Source: CADCVW01 sp035644935 | GTDB lineage: Bacteria > Pseudomonadota > Alphaproteobacteria > Sphingomonadales > Sphingomonadaceae | Assembly (NCBI GenBank): GCA_035644935.1 | Contig: DASQNO010000010.1 | Coordinates: 1-64,000, forward strand | Length of the DNA stretch: 64,000 bases | Direction: 5' to 3' | Part shown: piece after piece, positions 16,372 through 25,521 of the stretch | How the letters are laid out: each line of letters opens with the position of its first letter | Numbering within the stretch: position 1 is the stretch's first letter | Notes under the pieces: model-generated | The model's input: the letters and a program-made list of their open reading frames with translations, nothing else | Databases searched by the model: none | Told to the model about the DNA's origin: nothing | Translations under genes and position numbers: made by a program

Positions 16372-18284
16372 CAGAAGCGGACCCGCGTTCCGGCATAGAT
16401 GCTACGCTGATTGAGCTGACCGGTGTTGCGGTAGGCGCTTTCGTCGTGCGCGCCGCGGAAGAGATTGCTGCCGGCGGCATAGAGTTCCAGGCCCGGCGAC
16501 ACGCGCCAGCCGATGCGAGCGTCGGCTTCCACGTAAGCGCCGACCCGCGGCCGTTCGAGATCGTCGTGGGCGCGAAGTCCGATGTCGAGATCGAGATTGT
16601 CCGCCAGCTTGATCTCGGACCGGGCGATGATCTTGTAATCTGGATCGTTGCCGGTCGAACCGCCGTTTGTGAGGTCGTCGTGCCCAGACTTTTCGCGAAA
16701 GCGCGTCGACAGGGTGGCGACACCCAGCCGCAGGCGCCACCACGGTGCGATCTGCTGCGTCGCCCACGCCTCCACGCCGTAGCCCCGTCCCTTTAAGCCA
16801 TTGGCGAGCCGGATGGGGAGCACTCCGCCGGGCGCCAGCTCGGTGGTGCGCAGCCGATCGTACAGATTGTAGAAGACGGACACGGAGAGCGTGGTGCTGT
16901 CGGCGGGCTGCCCCCGGTACCCCGCCTCGATCGCGGTCACGCGTTCCGACTCGAAGTCTGTGGCTGGCGCCAGGATCGGCAGGTTGTTGAGCTGGCGATC
17001 TATACGCGACGGCGTGCGTACGGCGCGGGAAACCGACGACCAGAGCAGCGTCCGCGCGTTGGGTGTCCATGCCAGCCGCAGGTTGGGCAGCACCTCAAGG
17101 CCCGTGAAGGACGAGTTCTCCAGTTTGACCCCGGCGGTCAGGTTAACGGCAGGGGACAGCGCGATCCGGTCCTGCGCAAACGCGTTGACGATCCACAGCC
17201 GCTTGCGTTCGGGCGTCAGGACGAAGGGATTGAGGTCGTTGTCGAACAGATCCCTGGTGGTCCGCACACCGCCGCCGACCACAAGCTCGTGCGCGCCCAG
17301 GGTCGCGTTCAGCTGCGCTTCGAGATCAAAGGTCTGCAGCGCGTCCGTGACCAGCGTGAAGCGCCGTCGATAGTCGTCGTAATAGCCCTGCACCTGCAGC
17401 GAGGAGCCGGCGCCCAGCGCGCGTGTCCAGCGCGCGAGGACGTTGTGGCCGCGCTCGCCATCGCCGGGGATCAGATCCGTGTCGGTGTCGAAGATGTCGC
17501 CCTGCAGCGTGAAGCTGTTTTCGGCGCCCGCGAAGTCCATGCGGAAGCCGCCCTGAACGCCCGAGAAGTCGTCGTCGAGCGCACCCGCCGCACCCGCCGG
17601 CAGACCTTCTCGGTCGAAATAATTGCCGTAGACGCGGAACGCCCCGGAATCGCCGATGGCGGCGCCGTAGCGAAGCGCCGCGGTGCGCTCGTTTGCGCCA
17701 ACCGTTGCGCGTGCGAGCCCGCCTACCGTGTCCAGCGCCGACTTGCTGGTGATGCTGATCACACCATTGACGGCGTTGGGGCCGAACAAGGTGCCGCCCG
17801 GGCCGCTGACGACCTCGATCTGCTGCAGATCCTCCAGCACCGGATGGTGGAGTTCCCAGAAGATCCCGGAGAACAGCGGCGTGTAGATCGTGCGGCCGTC
17901 GATCAGGGCGAGCAGCTTGTTCGAGGTCTCGTAGCCGTTGAAGCCGCGCGCGCTGACGGCATATTGCCGCGCGTCGATACGCTGGACCTGCAGGTTGGGT
18001 GCTTGCCGAAGCAGTTCGGGAAGCGACGTCGCCGGGGACCGCAGGATCTGGTCTTCAGTCAGGACGTAGATCGCGGCGGGTGCCTGGCTCAACGGCTCCG
18101 CGCGCTTGGACGCGGAGGTGACTTCCACCTGCGCGAGTTCCTCGATCGACAAGTCGCGCAGATCGGCAGGGGTAGGCACCATCTGGACGTCCGCCAGCGC
18201 CGGCGACGCGAAGGCGCCCGCGCCTGCCAACATCGCGGCGCGAGTCCAGCGCTTCGGGCGCGCGTGCGATTGTGCTTGCCTCAT
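16371..18284 (-). CDS. TonB-dependent receptor, first gene of the TBDR-YfiR-kinase operon
   Basis: 637 residues with a signal peptide (1-31, ending SPALA). The N-terminal patch DLRDLSIEELAQVEVTSASKR is followed by the plug (AAIYVLTEDQILRSPATSLPELLRQ; RGFNGY; LALIDGRTIYTP; EVVSGPGGTLFGPNAVNGVISI). The short 22-strand barrel ends in RSIYAGTRVRF with the terminal Phe needed for BAM assembly. This subtype (vitamin-B12/colicin receptor-like, SIEEL leader) is often found next to YfiR-type genes. ATG at 18284. The ligand is not predictable from sequence. Confidence 0.92.
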   Translation of the reverse strand: MRQAQSHARPKRWTRAAMLAGAGAFASPALADVQMVPTPADLRDLSIEELAQVEVTSASKRAEPLSQAPAAIYVLTEDQILRSPATSLPELLRQAPNLQVQRIDARQYAVSARGFNGYETSNKLLALIDGRTIYTPLFSGIFWELHHPVLEDLQQIEVVSGPGGTLFGPNAVNGVISITSKSALDTVGGLARATVGANERTAALRYGAAIGDSGAFRVYGNYFDREGLPAGAAGALDDDFSGVQGGFRMDFAGAENSFTLQGDIFDTDTDLIPGDGERGHNVLARWTRALGAGSSLQVQGYYDDYRRRFTLVTDALQTFDLEAQLNATLGAHELVVGGGVRTTRDLFDNDLNPFVLTPERKRLWIVNAFAQDRIALSPAVNLTAGVKLENSSFTGLEVLPNLRLAWTPNARTLLWSSVSRAVRTPSRIDRQLNNLPILAPATDFESERVTAIEAGYRGQPADSTTLSVSVFYNLYDRLRTTELAPGGVLPIRLANGLKGRGYGVEAWATQQIAPWWRLRLGVATLSTRFREKSGHDDLTNGGSTGNDPDYKIIARSEIKLADNLDLDIGLRAHDDLERPRVGAYVEADARIGWRVSPGLELYAAGSNLFRGAHDESAYRNTGQLNQRSIYAGTRVRF

Positions 18285-18526
18285 CGTGCCCCCTCCCGCG
18301 CCGTTCTATGTTCGTTTGAAACAAGCGCAAGGCAGGGGGCGGATCACGGCACGTCGGTGCGATAATTCTGCCACGCGCGAGTCGGACCCGCCACGTCGGG
18401 AGAGTCTCGTAACAGTGCCGGGATCAATGAGCCGCAAGCTTAGGACGTCAAACATGCCAACGCGGCTACTGATCGGTCGGTGCGGCGTTCTGGAGCGGTC
18501 GGTCTACAGCGAGTTTCCGCCGAGCG

Positions 18527-18673
18527 GAGAGGGGTTACCAGCACGACTGGCATATCGACGCGGTCACGCGCCAGCTTGATCGGGTGCGCTCAGGCCGTGA
18601 TCGGCGGCTGATCGTGACCATTTCACCAAGGCACGTAAAGTCGGTGACGATCTCGACAGGCTGGGTTGCGTGA
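18527..18673 (+). pseudogene. phage terminase large-subunit remnant
   Basis: About 45 codons read YQHDWHIDAV...LDRVRSG...RRLIVTISPRHVKS and end at a TGA. This is the N-terminal block of phage terminase large subunits, where a WHIDAI-L--V--G---RLIVN-PPRH-KS pattern leads into the Walker A region. Only this block survives, without a start codon or downstream ATPase/nuclease. Together with the recombinase scraps it suggests a lost prophage. Confidence 0.5.
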
Positions 18674-19373
18674 ATGCTCGGACACACCGGAGCGTGGCCT
18701 ACCTCGTCGATCTCCGCAAAAAGGGTGGAAAGCGAACGTCGGCGTCGAAACGTGGGGCTCCGTGGGGAGGGAACATGCCGAAGAAAGACGAAACCAACAG
18801 GGCGCCTCCAAGAACGGCAGGAGAGTGGATTGACCGCTTCAATGCCCAGAGCCTGAGTAGAAAAGGAACGACACACCTTGTTGATCGAGCGGTTCGCTTC
18901 GATCTGAGGATGCACTTATACGCCAACCAGAATGTCGATGGGGACGATGCTTTTCACATTTCCGGGGGCAATCCTGCTTATCGGCTTGCAAACTTGGTTG
19001 GCTGATCGCGGGATGGGCAAGCGCTCGATAGATGTGCTCGTTGCGCTGTTTGGTGCTCTCGCGAGCGCCGCTACGGACGGCTTGAAGCGGGTGGTTCTGA
19101 TTGTTTGCTCAGCGGCTCGCGTTCCGATTCCAGCTTCAAGAACCAAGATTATACCGCGCCAATTGAGGAACTAGCGGCCGAACCCGTGAGCTCCGGGCGC
19201 AGCCACCGAAGTGACGATCATGGATGAATTCGCCCGCTTGATGATTATGGAAGGTGTGCGTCCTCTTGATCAACCGAAAGAGAATTCCCGCCATCTGGCC
19301 AAGCAGCCGCGCCAGGTCTCCAGTCAAAGCATTGTGGCATCGCCGGAGCTGGGCTCCAGTGGGCACGCGTGGG
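18674..19373 (+). other. low-content interval with a possible small membrane ORF
   Basis: No gene is supported. It contains a copy of the palindromic repeat (18712-18739). A plus-strand frame (18932-19174, 80 codons) has one hydrophobic segment, LFTFPGAILLIGLQTWLA, followed by charged residues. There is no ribosome-binding site before its ATG and its tail is Arg/Ile-rich noise, so it may be a fragment. The rest shows nothing recognisable up to the end of the convergent kinase gene. Confidence 0.3.
18712..18739 (-). repeat. palindromic intergenic repeat, copy 1
   Basis: Read on the minus strand it is ACGTTCGCTTTCCACCC, a T-rich spacer, then GCGGAG. It matches the consensus of the family: TGTCCGCTTTCCACCC, a 3-6 nt spacer, GCGGACA. 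The outer arms are imperfect here. Confidence 0.55.
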
Positions 19374-20783
19374 TTACCGGTCCACGCGCGCGCATTGATC
19401 GGACTCATTCTTGGGCAAGCGGATCGTCGCGCGGAGCCCACCACCAGGTCGTTCGGACAGGGCAAATTCGCCTCCGTGTCGACGCGCGATGTCGCTCACC
19501 ACACTCAAGCCTAACCCGGCACCGCCTGTTGAACGATTTCTGGACGCTTCTCCGCGCTCAAACGGTTGCATCAGCCTTAGCCGATCCGCAGGCGCTATCC
19601 CCGTCCCCTCATCTTCCACCATGATTAGCACAGAGGACTGCTCCGCAATGATGCAGAGCTGCCCTCCACCAGCATAAGCAATCGCGTTATCGACCAAGTT
19701 GGTGATTGCCCTCCGTATCGCGTTTGTATCTCCCGCCACCGTCGCCACGCCTGCGCCAGAGGTCGCCAAGGGTATTGAGTGGCCTCGCTCGGCAGCGTCT
19801 TGGATAACCGTGCGCGCGAGATGGTCGAGGTCGACCTGCTCCACGGCGGAAGGCTGCGAGCCGTCCCGTGCATAGGCCAGCACTTCGGCGATCATGGCGT
19901 CCATACGGGCGATGTCGTCGACCATCCTGGTTCGCACTGCAGGCGCCGTGTCTTCAGCGCGCAGCCTAAGTCCCGTAAGGGGCGTGCGCAGGTCGTGGGC
20001 CATGGCCGCCAGCATCCGCGTGCGATCGGCTGCTTGCGACGCCAGGCGAGCTTGCATCTGCCTGATCGCCGCCGCGGCGGTACGAACTTCGCGGGGACCA
20101 CTCGACACCGGGGCGGCGGTAGCCATCAGGTCTAGAGACTGCGCCTGTTCGGCGAGTTGGCGCAGCGGCTTCGTAAGGCGACGCGAGATGAACCAAGCCA
20201 ACGGCGCCAACAAAGCCGCGCTGAGGGCGAAAGCGGCCAGCAGCCGCAGCCGCCACCCTGTCCAAAATCCTTCCCGTGGCTGCACGACGACCCAACGACC
20301 GCCGGCTTCTCGCACGGCTGCGGTAAAGGCCGAGAACTGCGCCGCGTTCAGAAAGGCGTTCGCCTGCTCAGGCGAAAGAGCATAGGCGCCCACCGGGAGG
20401 ACTGCGGTGAACGATTTGGCGCCGCGAGGGACTGCCCTCAACGTCGTACCTCGCGAGGAGAGGCTCGGGCCCGGTGGAGTTCTTCGATCGAACCAAGTGG
20501 CGCGGACGTCGCCAGGTGACACTGCAAGGCTCCGGGCGAGCGTTGCCTCGATGATGGGCGCTCTGACCCCGGACGGCGGCTCGTCGTCACTGCTGCGCAT
20601 GAGACGCTCGCCGCTCGTGGCCGCAGGATCCCGGACGAGAGCGGCGACTTCCGCGACCGTCATCATCGGCGCCGTCGGGGTCGGTGTGGCGAGCACCACG
20701 CCGAAGCTGATCGCCTGGACTACGGCAAGGGTGGCGAGCATCGCTCCGCCAACTTGGACCAACGCACTGCGCGCCTTGGTCAT
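19374..20783 (-). CDS. membrane sensor histidine kinase (OmpR-partner type)
   Basis: 469 residues. TM1 is at about 11-32 and a periplasmic domain runs over residues 33-176. TM2 is at about 181-200, then HAMP (RRLTKPLRQLAEQAQSLD). The HisKA domain has MAAMAHDLRTPLTGLRLR with His263. The HATPase domain has NLVDNAIAYAGG, DEGTGI and GGAGLGLSVVSDIARRHGG. The periplasmic part is unlike known ligand-binding folds I can name. Its ATG overlaps the response-regulator stop by four bases. The pair is transcribed away from a TBDR gene. Confidence 0.92.
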   Translation of the reverse strand: MTKARSALVQVGGAMLATLAVVQAISFGVVLATPTPTAPMMTVAEVAALVRDPAATSGERLMRSSDDEPPSGVRAPIIEATLARSLAVSPGDVRATWFDRRTPPGPSLSSRGTTLRAVPRGAKSFTAVLPVGAYALSPEQANAFLNAAQFSAFTAAVREAGGRWVVVQPREGFWTGWRLRLLAAFALSAALLAPLAWFISRRLTKPLRQLAEQAQSLDLMATAAPVSSGPREVRTAAAAIRQMQARLASQAADRTRMLAAMAHDLRTPLTGLRLRAEDTAPAVRTRMVDDIARMDAMIAEVLAYARDGSQPSAVEQVDLDHLARTVIQDAAERGHSIPLATSGAGVATVAGDTNAIRRAITNLVDNAIAYAGGGQLCIIAEQSSVLIMVEDEGTGIAPADRLRLMQPFERGEASRNRSTGGAGLGLSVVSDIARRHGGEFALSERPGGGLRATIRLPKNESDQCARVDR

Positions 20784-21484
20784 CCTCGCCTCACCGGGGG
20801 AAGAAAGCGGTATCCTTCACCCCGCACCGTTTCAATAAGCGCCACGCCGCCGTCTGCGTCCAGCTTGCGGCGCAGGCGGCTTACCGCCAGATCCACAGCC
20901 CGGTCGTACGGCCCAACGTCGCCGCCCCGCGAGAGGTCCAGCAACTGATCCCTGGAGAGCAGCCGTCCAGGCCGCTCGGCAAAGACGCGCAGCAGCGCGA
21001 ATTCACCCGAGGTCAATGGCATCACGGCTCCCGAAGACGCGCGCAACGTTCGCGCTTCCAGGTCCATTTGCCATCCTGCGAAGAAGTACCTTGTTCCGAG
21101 CGCCTGATCTTCAGCAGTGCTTCGGTCCCGCAGCATTGCGCGCAAGCGGGCCAGCAGCTCCCGGGGATCGAACGGCTTTGGCAGGTAGTCCGACGCGCCG
21201 ATCTCAAGCCCCACGATCCGATCGGTGGTGTCACCCAGCGCGCTCAGCATGAGAACCGGCACTCCCTTTCGGGCCAGCCTGCGGCAGACGGAAAGACCGT
21301 CTTCTCCCGGCATCATGACATCGAGCACGACGACGTCGGCTGGCGCTTCGGCGAGCAGCCGGTCCATCTTGGTCGCGCCGTCCGCGCCTCTCACGGCAAA
21401 CCCGTGTCCGCGCAAATACTCGCAAAGCGCATCACGAATGCTGGAGTCGTCGTCCACGACGAGCACGCTGCTGACCGAGTTCAT
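20780..21484 (-). CDS. OmpR/PhoB-family response regulator
   Basis: 234 residues. The receiver (1-120) has the acidic pair in VLVVDDDSS, phospho-acceptor Asp55 in VVVLDVMMPGEDG, a switch Ser in MLSALG, and KPF. The C-terminal winged helix (about 135-228) has LTSGEFALLRVFAERPGRLLSRDQLLDLSRG, AVDLAVSRLRRKL and TVRGEGYRFL. It is the first gene of the two-gene operon with the kinase. It is divergent from the TBDR at 21600 with about 115 bp between starts, so that receptor is a plausible target (inference). Confidence 0.94.
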   Translation of the reverse strand: MNSVSSVLVVDDDSSIRDALCEYLRGHGFAVRGADGATKMDRLLAEAPADVVVLDVMMPGEDGLSVCRRLARKGVPVLMLSALGDTTDRIVGLEIGASDYLPKPFDPRELLARLRAMLRDRSTAEDQALGTRYFFAGWQMDLEARTLRASSGAVMPLTSGEFALLRVFAERPGRLLSRDQLLDLSRGGDVGPYDRAVDLAVSRLRRKLDADGGVALIETVRGEGYRFLPPVRRG

Positions 21485-21599
21485 CGCAGCACCATGGCGG
21501 CTTCATGTATCAGCTTTGTGTCTCCTTGTGCACGCCCGTGACAAACGCTCGGTACAATTACCTGCTCTTTCATGACGATCATTCTTGAAGGAGTTCACC

Positions 21600-24110
21600 A
21601 TGCGCGCCACGCCTGAAATGCTGCGTTCCCGCAAGTCGACCACGAGCGCCTTCGGCAGGCTGTGTGCGGCGTTGCTCGCTGGCACGGCGTCCGCGAGCCT
21701 CAGGGCTCAGGAAACCGCAACCCCGACCCCGCCGGAGCCTGCCGTGCCGAAGATCGAGTTCAAGGGGGCTGACGGCAAGCCGTTGCCGCCCGAAGTTCAG
21801 CGGCGGCTGCAAGAGCAGTTCAGGAACGATCCACAGCTCGCAAGCAAGCTTGCCCAACAGGCCGCCAACAAGGACGAAATCGTCGTTTCGGCCCAGCGGC
21901 CTCGCGGCTCCGTGCTCAGCAACATCCCCGCGGAGCGCACCTTCAGACAAGACGATATCCGGGCTTACGGAGCGAATGACATCCAGGAGCTGCTTCAGAC
22001 GCTCGGCTCGCAGGTGAGAAGCGAGCGGGGCCGGGAGGATAGGGGGCCTGTCGTGCTGCTCAATGGCAAGCGCGTCTCCAGCTTCGCCGAGATTGCCAAG
22101 ATCCCGAGCGAGGCCATCGAGCGGATGGAAGTCCTTCCGGAAGAAGTGGCGCTGGCTTACGGATATCCGGCGGACCAGAAGGTGGTGAACGTCGTCGTGT
22201 TCGAGCGGTTCAGCTCCCGGATCGGGCAGTTGACGTTCGCAGCGCCAACGGAGGGCGGGCGCGACGCGCCGGGCGCCGCCGCCAACTATCTGCTCATCAA
22301 GGGCAATACGCGGCTGAATTTCAACGGCGAGTACAGCCGCTCGGAAACGTTGCTCGAGAGCGAGCGTGACGTAGCGCAGGTTGCCGGTTCGCCGGACCTG
22401 GGGCGCTTTCGGACGCTGCTGCCGGGAACCGAAAGATTTGCGCTGAACGGCACGGTCAGCGGCGACGTTATCGAGAACGTGTCGTCGACTTTGAACGGCA
22501 GCTTGGAGGCGAGCAGAAGCAAGAGCCTGTTCGGACTGGGTGCCGCAGGGCCGCTGAAAGGCGACACGGACATGCGCCTCGCTCATCTCGGTACCACCCT
22601 CGGCGGGCGGCTGGGCAGCTGGCAGTGGACCTTCACCGGAAATTACGATCGCGCCACCATCGACACCGTTGTCGACACCGGCAACGCAGGGGGGTCGCGG
22701 AACGAGGCGAAGTCCATCAACTCCGTTGCCAATGCCGATTTGGTCGTCAGCGGCCAGCCGTTCAAGCTGCCGGCCGGGCCGGTGTCGACGAGCGTCCGGG
22801 GCGGCATCGACCGTCGCGACTTCACCAGCCGGTCGGTGGTCGGCGGAACCGAGCAAAGGTCCGAACTTTCACGAAACCGCGGTGCGATCCAGGCGAACGT
22901 GGACGTGCCGGTCGCACGCCGGCGCAAGGAGGGGACGTCATGGCTCGGCGATCTGTCGGTCAACGCGAACCTCGCGCTCGAGCAGCTTTCCGGCTTCGGC
23001 ACGTTGCGCACGTTCGGCTACGGCTTCAACTGGTCGCCGGTTCCTTCGGTCAATCTCAGCGCGTCCGTAACGCACGAAGGAGGCGCGCCGACGGTGGAGC
23101 AACTCGGCGGGCCAACGGTCGTGACGCCGAACGTCCGGACCTTCGACCTTACCAGGCGCGAGACAGTGGAAGTCACGCGGACGTTCGGCGGCAACCCGGA
23201 TCTCCGCTCCGACGATCGCCGCGTCATCAGCGTCGGGCTGAACGCCAAGCCTTTCACTCAAACCGACCTGACGATCAGCGCCGAGTATCTGAACACACGC
23301 ATCGACCACCCGATCGCCGCCTTTCCGATTGCCACGCCCGCACTCGAAGCCGCGTTCCTCGAACGGTTCACCCGCGGTGCCGACGATCGGCTTCTGCGGA
23401 TCGACGCCCGGCCGCTAAACTTCGAACGCTCCGATCAGGAGCAGGTGCGCTTCGGCCTGAACTTCACGCAACCGTTGGGACACGTGCCTCCCGAGCTTCG
23501 CAACGCCCGTGTGATCCACGCGCAGAACGAGGCCGATGTGCAAAGGCGATTTCCGGGGGCGATGGTCGTCAGAACCGCGCCAAGCGCTGCGATGACGAGG
23601 GGCGTGGAGAACCTCAGGAGCCGCCTTTATCTCAATTTCTACTACACCTTGCGGCTGGAGGACGAGATCCTGCTCCGCCAAGGGGCGCCCGTGCTTGATT
23701 TTCTGAACGGATCCGCGATCGGCGTGCGGGGAGGCCGGGCGCGTCACGAACTCGAACTGCAGGCAGGCGTCTTCAAGGGCGGCCTCGGCGCGCAGGTGGC
23801 GGCCAACTGGCAAAGCGGGACCACCGTTTTGGGCTTGCCGGCGGGTCCGGACGGCCTCGACGGCGACCTGCGTTTCTCGGACTACGGGACGGTCAACATC
23901 AACGTCTTCGCCAATCTGGCCGACCGCTTCGGCGGCGCCAAGGCTCCTGCATGGCTGAAAGGAACTCGGATCAGCCTCGGCATCGCCAACCTGTTGAACG
24001 CTCGCCCGGAAGTCCGGGACGGCGCCGGGACGACGCCGATCAACTACCAGGGCGCCTACCTCAACCCGCTAGGCCGTCTGGTCAGCTTCAGCCTCCGGAA
24101 GGTCTTCTGA
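21600..24110 (+). CDS. TonB-dependent receptor divergent from the two-component pair
   Basis: 836 residues. The signal peptide covers 1-35. A Pro/Lys-rich N-terminal extension includes DGKPLPPEVQRRLQEQFRNDPQ. The plug starts with DEIVVSAQRPRGSV and continues IPAERTFRQDDIRAYGANDIQELLQTLG and VVLLNGKRVSSFAEIAKIPSEAIERMEVLPEEVALAYGYPADQKVVNVV. The barrel ends FSLRKVF. The extension includes a short segment of the type some TBDRs use for partner contacts, but it is too short for an STN domain. The start is the ATG at 21600 with GAAGGAG at the proper distance; the TTG at 21585 overlaps that site. The ligand is unknown. Confidence 0.9.
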   Translation: MRATPEMLRSRKSTTSAFGRLCAALLAGTASASLRAQETATPTPPEPAVPKIEFKGADGKPLPPEVQRRLQEQFRNDPQLASKLAQQAANKDEIVVSAQRPRGSVLSNIPAERTFRQDDIRAYGANDIQELLQTLGSQVRSERGREDRGPVVLLNGKRVSSFAEIAKIPSEAIERMEVLPEEVALAYGYPADQKVVNVVVFERFSSRIGQLTFAAPTEGGRDAPGAAANYLLIKGNTRLNFNGEYSRSETLLESERDVAQVAGSPDLGRFRTLLPGTERFALNGTVSGDVIENVSSTLNGSLEASRSKSLFGLGAAGPLKGDTDMRLAHLGTTLGGRLGSWQWTFTGNYDRATIDTVVDTGNAGGSRNEAKSINSVANADLVVSGQPFKLPAGPVSTSVRGGIDRRDFTSRSVVGGTEQRSELSRNRGAIQANVDVPVARRRKEGTSWLGDLSVNANLALEQLSGFGTLRTFGYGFNWSPVPSVNLSASVTHEGGAPTVEQLGGPTVVTPNVRTFDLTRRETVEVTRTFGGNPDLRSDDRRVISVGLNAKPFTQTDLTISAEYLNTRIDHPIAAFPIATPALEAAFLERFTRGADDRLLRIDARPLNFERSDQEQVRFGLNFTQPLGHVPPELRNARVIHAQNEADVQRRFPGAMVVRTAPSAAMTRGVENLRSRLYLNFYYTLRLEDEILLRQGAPVLDFLNGSAIGVRGGRARHELELQAGVFKGGLGAQVAANWQSGTTVLGLPAGPDGLDGDLRFSDYGTVNINVFANLADRFGGAKAPAWLKGTRISLGIANLLNARPEVRDGAGTTPINYQGAYLNPLGRLVSFSLRKVF

Positions 24111-24376
24111 GTTCGGAGAGACCGGATCCTATGGATCGATGCACGATCATAGTTTTCGCTAAGCGGTAGTCGCCTGCAGCAGTGCCGCTTCATGATCATC
24201 GCTCGCCGAGGTGACAGTCCGACATTTCAACGTCTCTGTCTGATCGCGATGATCAGGACTATGGGTCAACCACCGCTTTGACCGGGCGGCGTACCGGTCC
24301 TGAATGTCCAACTCTGGGTCTTCCCAGCCAAACGCCATCGTGGCAGCAGATAAGCCTCGGATCGAATGAGCGCGGT

Positions 24377-24953
24377 TCAGTGAAAGCGCTCTTCTCGATC
24401 AAGCTGGTCTAGCATCTGGGCCATGCGCTTTGCGCGTGTTTCCGGCCGTTTGGCCGTCTGAAGGCGGTAGTAGATCGGGTACAGGTTCTTGCGGTCTAGG
24501 GTGCTGAAGAAGGCCTTGGCGACCGGCCGGGTGTCTAATGCTTCCATGAAGTCTTGGGGGATCAACATCGCCGCCTGACCCTCATAGGCGGAGTTCCAAC
24601 GACCATCGGCCTGGGCTGCCTCGACGTGCGCCAGACCTGCAGGCGTCATCCGACCTTCTTCGATTAGGCGGGTCGCATGATCCCGGTTCCTGGCGGACCC
24701 AGTTCGACCTCGGCTTGCGAGGCGTGAGGCGCTGAACGAAGGAGACCTCATCCAGCGGCCGCTTCTGACCATCGATCCAGCCGAAGCGGATCGCCTCGAT
24801 CACACAGTCGGTCCAGGTCACGGATGCGACCCCCGACCCGCTCTTGAAGATCCGCACCCAGAGCTCCGTCTGAGTAGCGTTGTTCTCGCTCAGCCACGCG
24901 CCGAGAGTGCTTGCGTCCGCGAAGGCTGTGTATGTCGGTGCGGCGCTGACCAT
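24377..24953 (-). pseudogene. frameshifted YdeI/OmpD-associated (DUF1801-like) protein
   Basis: The N-terminal half (24953 to about 24700) reads FADASTLGAWLSENNA, WVRIFKSGSG and EAIRFGWIDGQKRPLDE up to PRKPRSNW. It then shifts by one base near 24695-24700, and the second frame continues with RDHATRLIEEGRMTPAGLAHVEAAQADGRW, PQDFMEALDTRPVAKAFF and PETRAKRMAQML. Joined, these give a full-length family member of about 190 residues. Either a single-base indel or an assembly error explains it. Function of the family is poorly defined. Confidence 0.75.
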
Positions 24954-25105
24954 GGCACTTCCTATTGGGTCTGCCAGCAGTACGGAAGGTGGAGGGTTCG
25001 CGCGGCACCGTACAACGGCACGACGGTTGGATCAGGCGCAGTGCCGTGGACATCCCGAAGCGTAGCGGCCAAGATCAATGGTGGCTGGATCCGTTAGGAG
25101 GTCTC

Positions 25106-25423
25106 GTGGTTGAAGCTTTTCCCCATGGCACTGTCCACCAAGCGTGTGACGATCTGCAGGTGGCGGTCCGCTCAGAGTTCCAGGCCCTTATGCTCAAGCA
25201 AGGTCTGACGCCGCTCGGTCGAAACGAGTTCATCTGCTGGGTCGACGACGCGAAACAGGCAGCTACCCGCCAACGTCGCATCGACCGAACCTGTGAGGCA
25301 CTGTTGGAAGGAAAGAAGCGGCCGTGCTGCTGGGCGGGGTGCATTCACCGCGACGACAAGGCACCGAGCCGCTGGCAGCAGGCGATTATGATCGACAAAG
25401 ATGCTCGGCCGAAGGCGCAGTAG
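25106..25423 (+). CDS. small YdeI/OmpD-associated-type protein
   Basis: 105 residues with a conserved core: LTPLGRNEFICWVDDAKQAATR, QRRIDRTCEALLEGKKRPCCWAGC. This is the C-terminal signature of the YdeI/OmpD-associated family, including the paired cysteines. A GTG start with AGGAGGT 4-5 nt upstream is much better than any earlier codon. The frame stays open to 25423. It is divergent from the frameshifted YdeI relative. Its last 20 residues do not follow the family pattern. Confidence 0.6.
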   Translation: MVEAFPHGTVHQACDDLQVAVRSEFQALMLKQGLTPLGRNEFICWVDDAKQAATRQRRIDRTCEALLEGKKRPCCWAGCIHRDDKAPSRWQQAIMIDKDARPKAQ

Positions 25424-25521
25424 ACGGCCTGACTGTTTACCTGCGAAGGGTTGCCGCAGCTTCGAAGCCGCTTGCCCGCATGCTGGCAGCCCTGCCTCCG
25501 CAGCCTTGCCTCCGCATCCAA

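Noticed and set aside
19211..19677. Plus-strand frames over the 3' end of the 19.4-kb kinase
   Set aside because: They are shadows of the kinase HATPase domain (the opposite strand gives the N, G1 and G2 boxes).
21579..22856. 425-codon minus-strand frame over the TBDR at 21600
   Set aside because: It lacks any recognisable motif and overlaps a receptor with complete plug motifs on the plus strand.
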